The translations under genes and the position numbers were made by a program. DNA of 64,000 nucleotides from positions 16,787-80,786 of the forward strand of contig NZ_JACJQJ010000033.1 in assembly GCF_014696615.1 (NCBI RefSeq). The letters run 5' to 3'. Numbering within the stretch: position 1 is the stretch's first letter; each line of letters opens with the position of its first letter. The notes under the pieces are model-generated. The model had not been told where the DNA came from and searched no databases. It worked only from the letters and a program-made list of their open reading frames with translations. Positions 7,899 to 16,858 of the stretch are shown one piece after another. Source of the DNA: Nostoc linckia FACHB-104. Lineage in GTDB: Bacteria > Cyanobacteriota > Cyanobacteriia > Cyanobacteriales > Nostocaceae.

Positions 7899-10601
7899 CT
7901 ATTGCCAGTTTCCTACTAATACAAAAGGTGCCCAAAAATAGGGGTGTTTAAAACGAGGATTTAATTCTCCTGAAAGTAGATATAATTGAGCATTACGCAA
8001 CGCTTCAGCTTTTTTTTGATTGTGGGCTATCTCTTTATAAAATTGAATCATTAAAGCTGCTGTCGCTTCATCATTTACACTCCAAAGGGTTGCTAATGTA
8101 CTGCGCGCGCCAGATTGTACTGCTATTCCAGCTATTCCTAAGGCGGCGCGGTTATCGCCAGCAGCAGTTTCACAAGCGCTGAGGATGAGTAAATCAATTA
8201 CTCCTTGGTTGCTGGTTTCATGAGATTTCAAGACAGAACTGAAATCTCTGACATTGAGTCTAGTATTCCAAGTCAAAATAAACGTATCTTCTGCTTTGGA
8301 ACTAAATTTACCATGAGTTGCTAAATGTAAGATTCCGCCAGAAAAAGATTTAATTGCTTGTTCAATTGTTTGCGGCGTAAAATTCTGATCGAGAAAGTTT
8401 CCTGATGTGGAAAATATAGTTTTAATTTGCTCTAGTTCATATTTCACGCCAGGTAATGCGGGAAATTCGTCACGTGCTTCACTTAGTCCCCCAACTAGTG
8501 CTTGTAATTGTTTTTTTGCTAAAGGTTGTGGGGGTAATAGTTCTAAACCTGGTGTAATGGCGATGTTATATTGTTTCTGAATCAAATATTGCTTTTTTTG
8601 TCCATCGTAAAGTGCAGAGATGGGAATACTTTGCAATGTTCCATCTAAGACAAATACGAGATTTTTGACACCACTATTTTGTAAATCTGATTCGATAGGT
8701 CTAATCAACCAATCATATACTTGTTGTGATGTTCGGATAAATTCATGGGCGCTGACAAGAAAGATTTTTTTATGTAGTTCTTTAACTGTGGTTTCAAATT
8801 TATTTTTGGGGATGACAACTGTATGCAATTTCAGAGATTTGTTTTTTTGCTGATTTGGTAGAGAGACAATCGTGGCGACGCGATCGCTTAAAATTACTGG
8901 ATAGATGACAGCGGTTTGTCGTTGTTGATCGATGTCATCAATCTGCACGGGTTTGCTGTCTAAACAAGCTTGGCGGAAAAAGTTATCTAGTTCTGCTAAC
9001 TGTAAGGATTCAATGACTTTTCTGGCTTTATCAAGGTTATCGGCGCTAGGTTCCCCGGTTTTGGGCAAGAGCAAACTCACATACTCACGGTAAACTGGTT
9101 CTACTTCATCCCTAAAGGAAAATTGCGCGTCACGGTTGACGCTGACTAAATCGCGCCTGATAGATTTTAAGTTCTTCACGGCTTGATCGTAAGCTGCGAT
9201 CGCACCTGGTTCGTTATTTTGAGGGTTACCAGTAGCGCTGAGAATTCTTCCTAATTGCCATTGCCAACGATAAGCAATATCTCTAGCTCTTATACCTAAA
9301 GCCAATTTTAGCGCTTGCTGGGTTAAGCTTTGCGCTTGGTTCCATTGCTGGGTGTGTTCGTACAAGCTACCCAAAGTACCTAAAGCGTAGGATTGCGATC
9401 GCACATCTGCTAAATTTTGCGCTTGCTGGTAACCTGTAGCGACAATTTTGGCAGCAGTACAGAGGGAATCCGCAGAGGTACAGTTATCTTGGCTAGTAAT
9501 TTCACTTTTGGCTAACAATCCGCTTTTGGATAGTTTCAGCAGCGTTTGAGCAAAGTTAATCCGCGCAAACACACTGCTACGGCTAGGGGGTAAAGTCTCC
9601 AGCTTTGCAGGTAAGCTGTTGACTAAAGCGAGAATTTGCTGTTGCAGTTCTGGTGTGGCTGAAGATTGAGTTAACAGGTGTAATTGATTTAATTGCGCTT
9701 GTAACTGGGTTGTTTGCTGCTGGGAAAGACTAGCAGCGCGCTGATAAAACTGTATGGCTTCTTGAGTATTTTGTTGTGCTTGCGCCGTATTTCCCAAACT
9801 GAGGAGGATTTCTGCTAGCTTTTCCTGTTCGGGGGTTGGCTGTACTGGCGTAGTATTTTGCGGATTACAGAGATTTTCCGAGTGCGATCGCTTGGCTTGA
9901 ATCTGACAGCTTTGTTCTAATATCCGCCGAGATTGAGTCACATCCCCCACTACCCGCAAAGTATTACCCAGACTCAGCAAGCCTGTTACCTTTAACAAAG
10001 AATCTGGTTGTTGATCTAAACTCAGCTTAATTTCTTCTAAAGTAGTTGTAGCGCGACGGTAAAGCCCTAATGTTTGCAATGCTTGGGCTTGATTAATCTT
10101 ACTCCCGATTTTCCCTGGCTCATCGCCAATTTTATTGTAAGTAGCTGTTGCAGCTTGCCAACTACTCAAGGCTTTTTCAGTTTCTCCTTTGGCTAATTGT
10201 AGTTGACCTTGAGTATTCAGCGCTTGAGCCAGGATAGATAAATAATCTTTACTATCGCTTTTATTTTGTAATATTTGTAAACTCTGTTCGCTGGATTTCT
10301 CTGCATCAGTTAACTGTCCCAACTGTTGATAAGTCAAGGAAATATAATTCAATACAAGCGCTTGATTCAGTGTTTCACCCTGAGCTTGAAAAGCCTCATA
10401 CGCCTGTTGGAAAATCTGCAATGCTGGCGAATATTGCTCTTTTTGATATAAAGTTAAACCTTTCTCTAATAGTGATTTAGCATTTGAAGTTTGATTACCC
10501 GATACTGGGGAATTAATAATTGTGGCTATTGGTGTAATTTGCTGAAATACATGAGGAGATTTGCCCAGAGATAAAGCAGTTAACAATAAAAATATAGACA
10601 T
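7899..10601 (-). CDS. TPR-repeat protein with C-terminal CHAT protease domain
   Basis: A 900-residue protein. A short hydrophobic N-terminus (MSIFLLLTALSLG) may be a signal or anchor. Residues of about 40-550 are helical TPR-like repeats (for example LLEKGLTLYQKEQYSPALQIFQQAYEAF). The last 300 residues are a CHAT domain, a caspase-like cysteine peptidase fold; its catalytic His is in GGILHLATHGKF and its Cys in LLILSACETAAGD, both intact, and a conserved GARSTLATLWSVND follows. It follows the TpsB gene by only 9 bases, so the two are one operon. CHAT-TPR proteins often neighbour two-partner secretion genes in cyanobacteria; whether it processes a secreted protein or acts in a defence or death pathway is inference. 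No secreted TpsA partner is in the window. Confidence 0.9.
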   Translation of the reverse strand: MSIFLLLTALSLGKSPHVFQQITPIATIINSPVSGNQTSNAKSLLEKGLTLYQKEQYSPALQIFQQAYEAFQAQGETLNQALVLNYISLTYQQLGQLTDAEKSSEQSLQILQNKSDSKDYLSILAQALNTQGQLQLAKGETEKALSSWQAATATYNKIGDEPGKIGSKINQAQALQTLGLYRRATTTLEEIKLSLDQQPDSLLKVTGLLSLGNTLRVVGDVTQSRRILEQSCQIQAKRSHSENLCNPQNTTPVQPTPEQEKLAEILLSLGNTAQAQQNTQEAIQFYQRAASLSQQQTTQLQAQLNQLHLLTQSSATPELQQQILALVNSLPAKLETLPPSRSSVFARINFAQTLLKLSKSGLLAKSEITSQDNCTSADSLCTAAKIVATGYQQAQNLADVRSQSYALGTLGSLYEHTQQWNQAQSLTQQALKLALGIRARDIAYRWQWQLGRILSATGNPQNNEPGAIAAYDQAVKNLKSIRRDLVSVNRDAQFSFRDEVEPVYREYVSLLLPKTGEPSADNLDKARKVIESLQLAELDNFFRQACLDSKPVQIDDIDQQRQTAVIYPVILSDRVATIVSLPNQQKNKSLKLHTVVIPKNKFETTVKELHKKIFLVSAHEFIRTSQQVYDWLIRPIESDLQNSGVKNLVFVLDGTLQSIPISALYDGQKKQYLIQKQYNIAITPGLELLPPQPLAKKQLQALVGGLSEARDEFPALPGVKYELEQIKTIFSTSGNFLDQNFTPQTIEQAIKSFSGGILHLATHGKFSSKAEDTFILTWNTRLNVRDFSSVLKSHETSNQGVIDLLILSACETAAGDNRAALGIAGIAVQSGARSTLATLWSVNDEATAALMIQFYKEIAHNQKKAEALRNAQLYLLSGELNPRFKHPYFWAPFVLVGNWQ

Positions 10602-10610
10602 AATAAGGCT

Positions 10611-12491
10611 CTAAAATGGTTGCGTATAGATAATCGAAAAATAAAGTCCGTTTTCTTGCCAAGTATTTTTATTAGGAATATTAATCCCCAGAGGAATACC
10701 CCAATCTAAACGCGCGGTTAAATTACTTTGTTGCCACAATAACCCGATTCCAGTTGATGCTATAGTATCGGGATTAAGCGTAGTTCTCCCAGGTTGGGAA
10801 ATATTCCAAGCTGTACCAAAATCTAAAAATGGGGTAACTTGTAATAATCCATTTACCCCCGGAACTCTCAACACCGGATAACGTAATTCCGCAGTTGCAA
10901 CAAAGCCATTATCAGCTAATATTTGGTCTTGACGATAACCGCGCACAGTCGCAACTCCTCCCAACCCAATTTGTTCGGAAGCTAACAATGGCCTATCAGC
11001 TAATTGCAAATCTGTACGTATTAAAAATAGAGTTTCTGGTGCTAACAAACGCACCCACTGCGCCTGTCCCCGCCAGGCAAAAAATCGACCATCTGGCGCA
11101 TCTTGATTAATTGTCGTACCTAAAGCATCGATACCAAAACTAAATTGAGAACGAGCCGCTAATACTTGTTCACTACTGCGCTGAGTCCAATCTTGAAATA
11201 ATCTTAATATAGTGACTTTTGTCTGACCATTGGTATCAGCACCCGATGAAGGAAAAGGTAGCCTCTCTCCTAATTGCGATTCCAAAAAGCCAACATCACT
11301 ATCTCGATGAGTCGCACTAATTCCTACTGCAAATTCTGTGGTGGGAGTTTGGATTAGTGGTTGGCGGAAACTAATACCATACTCCTGGGAAGTTCCTTGA
11401 ATATCTAAAAAATCAAAAGGTTTTTCAATGACATTACTAGATGCATAGCTATAATTAAACTGCAAAATCCCATTGCGGGGATTAATCGGCAATTTATAAC
11501 TCACATCTACACTATTACTACCATCAGTATTGGCATATCCAATACTTAAACCATCTCCCAATCCCAAAAGATTTGCTTGATTAAGTTGAATTTGTCGCTG
11601 AAAACTACCGATACCTGGAGTGCGATTATTATTTAAACTAACTTGAGCGCTAAATGTTTTTGCTTCCGCGACTTTTACAGCTAACACAGAAGCACCTGGA
11701 TTCACCCCATTCCCCAGTTCCGCAGAAACATTTTTAATCAATGGATCTAACTGTAATAGTTGCAAAGCTTGCAGCAACTTCTTTAAATTCAAAGGCTTAT
11801 TTGTTGCTAAAGCTAAACGACTTCTCACATAATTAGGATTCAGGCGCTTTGTCCCCTGGACATCAATACTTTCTAAACTACCTTCTACAACTTGAATTTT
11901 GACTACCCCACCCGCAGCTTTAAAAGTTTGGTCGGCGGGGATGTACGCACCAGAGTTAACATAACAAGGTAAATCGGTGTTTTTATATTCAGCTTGACAG
12001 CCTTTAGTATAGAGTCCCGTAACTTTATCAGCTACCTCTAATAATTGAGCAAAGGTGATAGGTTTATTGACAAATTCTTGAGTAACTGCATTTAATTCTT
12101 GCTGGGTAAATACAGTACTACCAACTACATCAAACCCAGTTACTTGAATTGTCCCAGCTAAATCCTTAGGAATTGTCTCCGGCGTGGTGATAGTAGCAGG
12201 TGGAGACTGTAATAAATCCTCAAAATTTGGTAGCTTTGGTAATGTTGGCGTTGTCGGAGTAGGTTGTTCTAATTGCCGATCAATATCTTGTATAGGTGCT
12301 TCAGTAGAAGTTTGCGCTAATGATTTAGAGGTAAATAACTCTATAATTAAAAAGCTAAATATCAGCCAAAACCTACCCAATATCCAAATTTTATTTCTCT
12401 GCGAACTCTGTGTTCTCTGTGGTTCGTTAATTCTTAAATTTATTCTGATATTAGATAATCCATACATATAAATATTTAATTTGTGGCTCAT
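10611..12491 (-). CDS. ShlB/FhaC/HecB family outer-membrane transporter (TpsB)
   Basis: The translocator of two-partner secretion systems, which moves a large TpsA exoprotein across the outer membrane. Order: signal-like segment (ILGRFWLIFSFLIIELF, residues of about 33-50, then AQTSTEA), Pro/Thr linker, POTRA-2 type domain (about 115-215, IQVTGFDVVGSTVFT), a second POTRA (VVEGSLESIDVQGTKRLN), and a 16-stranded beta-barrel ending in Phe (YFSIIYTQPF). The conserved barrel motif VRGYRQDQILADNG is present. Residues 20-32 (RINEPQRTQSSQR) read through a dispersed non-coding repeat at 12394-12427, so the true start may lie nearer the hydrophobic segment; no good alternative codon was seen. First gene of an operon with the CHAT protein. 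Confidence 0.9.
   Translation of the reverse strand: MSHKLNIYMYGLSNIRINLRINEPQRTQSSQRNKIWILGRFWLIFSFLIIELFTSKSLAQTSTEAPIQDIDRQLEQPTPTTPTLPKLPNFEDLLQSPPATITTPETIPKDLAGTIQVTGFDVVGSTVFTQQELNAVTQEFVNKPITFAQLLEVADKVTGLYTKGCQAEYKNTDLPCYVNSGAYIPADQTFKAAGGVVKIQVVEGSLESIDVQGTKRLNPNYVRSRLALATNKPLNLKKLLQALQLLQLDPLIKNVSAELGNGVNPGASVLAVKVAEAKTFSAQVSLNNNRTPGIGSFQRQIQLNQANLLGLGDGLSIGYANTDGSNSVDVSYKLPINPRNGILQFNYSYASSNVIEKPFDFLDIQGTSQEYGISFRQPLIQTPTTEFAVGISATHRDSDVGFLESQLGERLPFPSSGADTNGQTKVTILRLFQDWTQRSSEQVLAARSQFSFGIDALGTTINQDAPDGRFFAWRGQAQWVRLLAPETLFLIRTDLQLADRPLLASEQIGLGGVATVRGYRQDQILADNGFVATAELRYPVLRVPGVNGLLQVTPFLDFGTAWNISQPGRTTLNPDTIASTGIGLLWQQSNLTARLDWGIPLGINIPNKNTWQENGLYFSIIYTQPF
12394..12427. repeat. 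Dispersed TCTCTGCG..CTCTGTG..CTCTGTGGTTCG repeat
   Basis: The word TTCTCTGCGAACTCTG and the following TGTTCTCTGTGGTTCG match a very common cyanobacterial intergenic repeat that, read from the other strand, gives NEPQRTQ-type peptides. Here it lies inside the annotated N-terminus of the TpsB gene. Confidence 0.7.
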
Positions 12492-12980
12492 TCTTTTGTA
12501 TAACTAGACAAAACAGAGAATAATTTTACGCAAGTAAAAAATACTTAATTTGTGATTTAATTAATTTGCCTTGAACAGCAAGGCCAGAGGAGTGGAGACA
12601 GTACGGAGAAAACTTAGGCATATGAAAACATAGCGCTACTTCGCTACTCTAGCTAAATACCGCATTGCTGACAGAAATAATTAATACACCCTATTTTTTG
12701 CTCAGGGTGCGATTGTAGTATAACTGGAACTTGGCTATTGTGTCGTGTTAGCCTCGTAACAAATATCTTTACATACTAAGCTACTGAGTATGATCACGCA
12801 GTTGTAGTTACCTGAGCATAGCCAAATCAAGCACTTGCGCTAGATAAAAATCTAAAACTCTGATTGTTCAAGAATTGTATCAATTTAGGTATTAGTTGGA
12901 TTGAAGAACGTAGACGCGTAGACAAAACCTTGGTATTGATGGGTTTCACTCCGTTCTAACCAACCTACAATTTAGCCTTT
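12492..12980. other. Gene-poor spacer upstream of the TpsB operon
   Basis: No convincing gene. It should hold the promoter of the TpsB-CHAT operon, but no clear -35/-10 pair was picked by eye. A word TTGATGGGTTTCACTCCG followed by CTAACCAACCTACA (about 12936-12970) resembles a common cyanobacterial TGGGTTTC...CAACCTACA repeat. Confidence 0.5.
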
Positions 12981-13105
12981 AGGACTTACGCAAAAGTCAC
13001 GGAATTCCGTCATTAAAAGCGTAGCGACGTATCGCCTAAAATTATGGGATTGCTTCCCTACACTACGTTCCGGTCGCAATGACAAATTTTGCTTGCGTAA
13101 ATCCT
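12981..13105. mobile_element. 125 bp MITE-like element with AGGAYTTACGCAA ends
   Basis: The left end AGGACTTACGCAAAA and right end TTTTGCTTGCGTAAATCCT are inverted repeats (AGGA[C/T]TTACGCAA). The inside carries a GTCATTGCGACCGGAACG-type word (minus strand), another common dispersed repeat, so this may be a composite. There is no coding capacity. Just beyond its right end (13110-13125) lies a lone TTCACTGAACCGTATT, which equals one terminus of the 200 bp MITE family, probably a remnant. Confidence 0.65.
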
Positions 13106-13203
13106 GTCCTTCACTGAACCGTATTGTATAGGAATCCGATAGGAATCAGATTTGATTTCTGAAAAAATCTCAGTAAGCGGTAACGCACGAAAAGCTTTGG
13201 TAC

Positions 13204-13232
13204 GGATGCGTTATGCTATCGCTAACGCATCC
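13204..13232. repeat. Perfect 10 bp inverted repeat GGATGCGTTA/TAACGCATCC
   Basis: Arms at 13204-13213 and 13223-13232 around TGCTATCGC. The word GCGTTA...TAACGC followed by CATCCTACA is a frequent cyanobacterial repeat. No T-run follows, so a terminator role is unlikely. The stretch from 13233 to 13634 shows no gene or structure I can name. Confidence 0.6.
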
Positions 13233-13634
13233 TACATGAACTTCAAAAATAAAATATGAGTCTTATATTAGGAAATCTTAATATTAAAGGCTTGTCATTA
13301 CCTACAAATTTTAAGCTGTTCCAAATTTAAATTGCATAATTTAGGCGCGCAGGATACACAAGCCACAACATCTTAGACATTGTAGATATGCAAAATATAT
13401 CTGGCTTAGCTTAATTCTCGCTTCGCTGGCTACTCGCTTAGGAATGAATTTCAAGACTAATATCAGTCAGATTTTCCATTGCAATGGCGGGAATGTTCGA
13501 TACTTTAAAATCTAAGAAAATGTAGGTAATGACAAAGGGTATTGTCCCTGTTGCCTGTTAGCTTTGATTAAATTGCCATTTAATCAAAATGATGAGCTTG
13601 GATTAAGGGCAATTTTGGTGAATACTACCAGATT

Positions 13635-13805
13635 TCAGGAAGAAAAACTGGGGACTTCTGCGCTAGGCTCTTGCACTGTAATAGGAACTGGAGATGGTTT
13701 GGCCTCTTTGGTTTTAGGTGCCAAAATCATCGATAGTAGCTTAGGGAAAGACAAGCAGATAACAGTATTCACCAGAGTCAATAGTATTCCATCTATCAAA
13801 CTCAT
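13635..13805 (-). CDS. Small membrane peptide, 56 residues, paralogue A
   Basis: This short frame runs on the strand opposite to a longer but less credible frame at 13564-13893. It opens with MSLIDGILLTLVNTVICLSF, a hydrophobic segment, continues PKLLSMILAPK and ends with a Pro/Ser/Glu-rich tail. A run of six Gs lies 7 bases before the ATG, a plausible ribosome site. What makes it credible is a paralogue 0.8 kb away (14348-14587) sharing CLxFPKLLSxILxPK in the same frame and strand, with mostly conservative changes. No family is recognised; the role is unknown. It could be a secreted or membrane-anchored peptide precursor. Confidence 0.55.
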   Translation of the reverse strand: MSLIDGILLTLVNTVICLSFPKLLSMILAPKTKEAKPSPVPITVQEPSAEVPSFSS

Positions 13806-14347
13806 AGATTATCCCCCCATTAATAAACAATTTTTGATTCTATTTCTTAACTTAGCAGTAAAATATGTATTTGCAAATACATCTATCGTTTGAAATTTCT
13901 TGTACTTTATATAAGCAACTCAAATATATCTATTTTCTTTACTAACTATAGAAAAAAATCTAGGTTGGTATGAGCATATTGCCAACGTTTTAAGGTGTGT
14001 GAAAACATCCTATTTGGATTTGTGAAGTTACTCGTAGCAGTCCATAGGTAAGACTGAAACAGTGCGATAATTCTACACTGCTCACCCTATAGGCATAAAT
14101 ATTTCTCACAAATGATCGAGAATTTGTATCTCAATCTCAAGAAATTTTGAATATTACGTATTCAGCAAATTCAGGCTGAAAAAATTCCCAAATATATTAG
14201 TCCCAAATCATTTGTGAAAAACTACCAATGATGCTACAAGCAATTTCACAATTCAAATAGGATGGCAATTGAACTCAACATGGTATGAATGCACCTGCGG
14301 ATTTTTCTTCTGATTAACAGCCCCGACTTGAGAATCTCAAATTATCA
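13806..14347. other. Spacer between the two small peptide genes
   Basis: AT-rich DNA without a convincing gene. It should contain the promoter of paralogue A near its left end. No named repeat was recognised. Confidence 0.4.
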
Positions 14348-14587
14348 TCAATTTGGCGTACATCGATCGCAAAAACGAGGACGAAATCTGCAGAATTGGC
14401 TACCTGTTAATGTGTGAACCGTACAATAAGGAAAGGTTGTAACTGGGACTTTAGTTGCTTGTGTACTTGGACTGGCTGGTTCCGTCGGTTGGGCTTTAGG
14501 TGAGAGAATAGTGGATAGCAGCTTAGGAAATGCCAAGCAAGCAATAGTACTGATGATTGTTAGCAATGCAGCATCCTGTACAACTAT
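14348..14587 (-). pseudogene. Small membrane peptide paralogue B with ATA in place of the start codon
   Basis: The frame is homologous to paralogue A (LTIISTIACLAFPKLLSTILSPK versus the same region of A), followed by a Thr/Pro tail and a different Cys- and Arg-rich end (CRFRPRFCDRCTPN). Aligning back to the start, the ATG of A corresponds to ATA at 14585-14587 here, 9 bases after a run of six Gs. An in-frame stop lies just upstream. Translation could instead begin at TTG 14566 (72 residues) without a ribosome site. The intact frame argues against long decay, so either a recent loss or a non-standard start is possible. Confidence 0.45.
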
Positions 14588-14647
14588 AGGTAATCACCCC
14601 CCTGTGTAAATAGGTGGTCGCTTTGATCTACTGTCAGCAAATGTTTA

Positions 14648-14672
14648 TGTCATGACAATTAATGTAATGACA
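14648..14672. promoter_or_regulatory. Possible operator TGTCATGACA...AATGACA
   Basis: A perfect 10 bp palindrome TGTCATGACA is followed 7 bases later by a half-site AATGACA. It lies between the divergent peptide paralogue B and the acyl-ACP synthetase gene, a position suited to a regulator binding site. The protein that binds is unknown. Confidence 0.3.
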
Positions 14673-14845
14673 GCCATTGCTTTAAGTCTATATAAGTGAA
14701 TTTTACCATAAATATTTGTAAATGGAAGCCAGAACTTTCCGAAAATGTGGACGCGGAAAGCATTGTGTATATTAAAGACATTTATTGCAACACAATAGCG
14801 AAATCATCTCGAAAAACAGCAAATTTAGTATTTAGGTAATGTGTG

Positions 14846-16819
14846 ATGTCAAAAAAACAATCTGCGGCAATTTATTTATCTAAGATTAGTGAACAAGAAC
14901 GTTTAGCATTAAAGCGGTTACAAGATTACACCAATATCAATGCAATCCCAGAAATTTGGCCCTTAGCAGCCAAGGTATTTGGGAATACAGTGGCGCTGCA
15001 AAATCCCCATGCGAAACCAGAGGTAGTGATTACTTATACTCAGTTAGCAGAACTAATTCAAAAATTTGCGACTGGGTTGCAGATTTTAGGAGTCAAAGCA
15101 GGCGATCGCCTTTCGTTAATTGCCGATAATAGTCCTAGGTGGTTTATCGCCGATCAAGGAATCATGACGGCTGGCGCTGTGGATGCGGTGCGGAGTTCTC
15201 AAGCCGAAAAGGAAGAATTACTGTTTATTATTGCTAATAGCGGCAGTACAGGGCTAGTACTAGAAGATTTAAAGACACTGCAAAAATTGCGCGATCGCCT
15301 CAACGATTTACCCGTGCAATTTGTGATTTTGCTTTCCGATGAAACACCACCAGAAGATAGCCTTAAAATCCTCAATTTTTCGCAATTGCTGGAAATTGGT
15401 ACTAGCAATGCCTTGCAACCAGTTGAGTACAATCAAGATAATTTAGCCACACTCATTTATACTTCCGGGACTACAGGCAAACCCAAGGGTGTGATGCTTG
15501 CTTATAGCAATTTAATCCATCAAATCACAACTATGGGTACAGTAGTACAGCCCCACGTCGGTGATGTGGCTTTGAGTATCCTTCCGAGTTGGCATAGCTA
15601 TGAAAGAACCGTAGAGTATTTCTTACTTTCTCAAGGTTGTACTCAAATTTATACCAACTTGCGTGCCGTCAAAAACGATTTAAAAGGTAAGAAACCTCAT
15701 TTCATGGTGGCTGTACCACGCTTATGGGAATCTATTTATGAAGGAGCGCAAAAACAGTTTCGCGAACAACCAGCTAATAAGCAACGCTTAATCAACTTTT
15801 TCTTTGAAAAGAGCGATCGCTATATTAAAGCCAAGCGTATTGCTGAGGGAGTTAGTTTAGAGCATCTCGAATCTTCAGCAATCGAGCGATTAACCGCTAA
15901 AATCCAAGCTTCTGCTTTATTTCCGCTCCATGCCTTGGGAGAACGGCTAGTTTATGCTAAAGTCCGGGAGGCAACAGGAGGGCGAATCAAGCAAGTCATT
16001 AGCGGTGGTGGCGCACTTCCCAAGCACATAGATATGTTTTTTGAAATTATTGGTGTAGAAATTTTGCAAGGCTATGGCTTAACCGAAACATCTCCTGTAA
16101 CTCATGTGCGTCGCCCTTGGCATAATGTCCGTGGTTCATCCGGTCAGACATTACCCGCTACAGAAACTAAAATTGTAGATCCAGAGACTCGCAAACCACT
16201 AGCAATCGGTGAACGAGGCTTGGTGTTATTGAAGGGGCCGCAAATTATGCAAGGCTATTACCAAAATCCAGAAGCGACAGCGAAAGCCATTGACGCTGAC
16301 GGTTGGTTTGATAGCGGCGATTTGGGTTGGTTAACACCACAAAATGACTTAGTGCTGACTGGCAGGGCAAAAGATACGATTGTCTTAACTAATGGGGAAA
16401 ATATCGAGCCGCAACCAATCGAAGATGCGTGTTTGCGATCGCCCTACATTGATCAGATTATGCTAGTTGGTCAAGATCAGCGTAGCCTGGGTGCATTGAT
16501 TGTCCCCAATTTGGAAGCATTAGTAAAATGGGCAGAAACTCAAAACATTAATTTGAGTACGCCAAATGAAGATGTTACCGCCTCAGCCAGTCAAAAAATA
16601 GACCTGGAGAGTAAAATAATCCAGGAATTATTTCGGAAGGAATTGAATCGGGAAGTGCAAAATCGTCCAGGCTATAGAGCAGATGACCGCATTGGCCCAT
16701 TTAAGCTCATTCCAGAGCCGTTTTCTATTGAAAATGGTTTAATGACACAAACACTAAAAATCCGGCGACATGTCGTCATAGAACGCTATCGCGATATTGT
16801 TAACGCCATGTTTGCTTGA
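14846..16819 (+). CDS. Long-chain acyl-ACP/acyl-CoA synthetase (AMP-forming)
   Basis: Activates free fatty acids by adenylation and transfers them to ACP (the cyanobacterial Aas activity) or CoA, recycling fatty acids released from membranes. The AMP-binding signature is at about residue 205 (LIYTSGTTGKPKGVML), followed by LPSWHSYERTVEY, the adenine motif LQGYGLTETSPV, the DxGW motif (DGWFDSGDLGWL) and the hinge TGRAKDTIVLTNGENIEP. The length of about 657 is normal for the long-chain, FadD15-like group. An in-frame GTG lies one codon upstream, but ATG at 14846 is preferred because AGGT at 14834 is then 8 bases away. A YlqD gene follows after 39 bases, probably co-transcribed. Confidence 0.93.
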   Translation: MSKKQSAAIYLSKISEQERLALKRLQDYTNINAIPEIWPLAAKVFGNTVALQNPHAKPEVVITYTQLAELIQKFATGLQILGVKAGDRLSLIADNSPRWFIADQGIMTAGAVDAVRSSQAEKEELLFIIANSGSTGLVLEDLKTLQKLRDRLNDLPVQFVILLSDETPPEDSLKILNFSQLLEIGTSNALQPVEYNQDNLATLIYTSGTTGKPKGVMLAYSNLIHQITTMGTVVQPHVGDVALSILPSWHSYERTVEYFLLSQGCTQIYTNLRAVKNDLKGKKPHFMVAVPRLWESIYEGAQKQFREQPANKQRLINFFFEKSDRYIKAKRIAEGVSLEHLESSAIERLTAKIQASALFPLHALGERLVYAKVREATGGRIKQVISGGGALPKHIDMFFEIIGVEILQGYGLTETSPVTHVRRPWHNVRGSSGQTLPATETKIVDPETRKPLAIGERGLVLLKGPQIMQGYYQNPEATAKAIDADGWFDSGDLGWLTPQNDLVLTGRAKDTIVLTNGENIEPQPIEDACLRSPYIDQIMLVGQDQRSLGALIVPNLEALVKWAETQNINLSTPNEDVTASASQKIDLESKIIQELFRKELNREVQNRPGYRADDRIGPFKLIPEPFSIENGLMTQTLKIRRHVVIERYRDIVNAMFA

Positions 16820-16858
16820 TAATTCCACTTACAAAATATAGAGTGAACGCGAAACTTT

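Noticed and set aside
7716..7919. A 67-codon frame after miaB
   Set aside because: It crosses a dispersed palindromic repeat and the end of the CHAT gene and has no ribosome site or domain.
13564..13893. A 109-codon plus-strand frame
   Set aside because: Its minus-strand complement gives a peptide with a paralogue in the same frame nearby, while the plus-strand product does not match the second copy.
13635..14587. PatS/PatX-type heterocyst inhibitor peptides
   Set aside because: Length and hydrophobic start are suggestive, but no RGSGR or RGTGR-like terminal motif occurs in either peptide.
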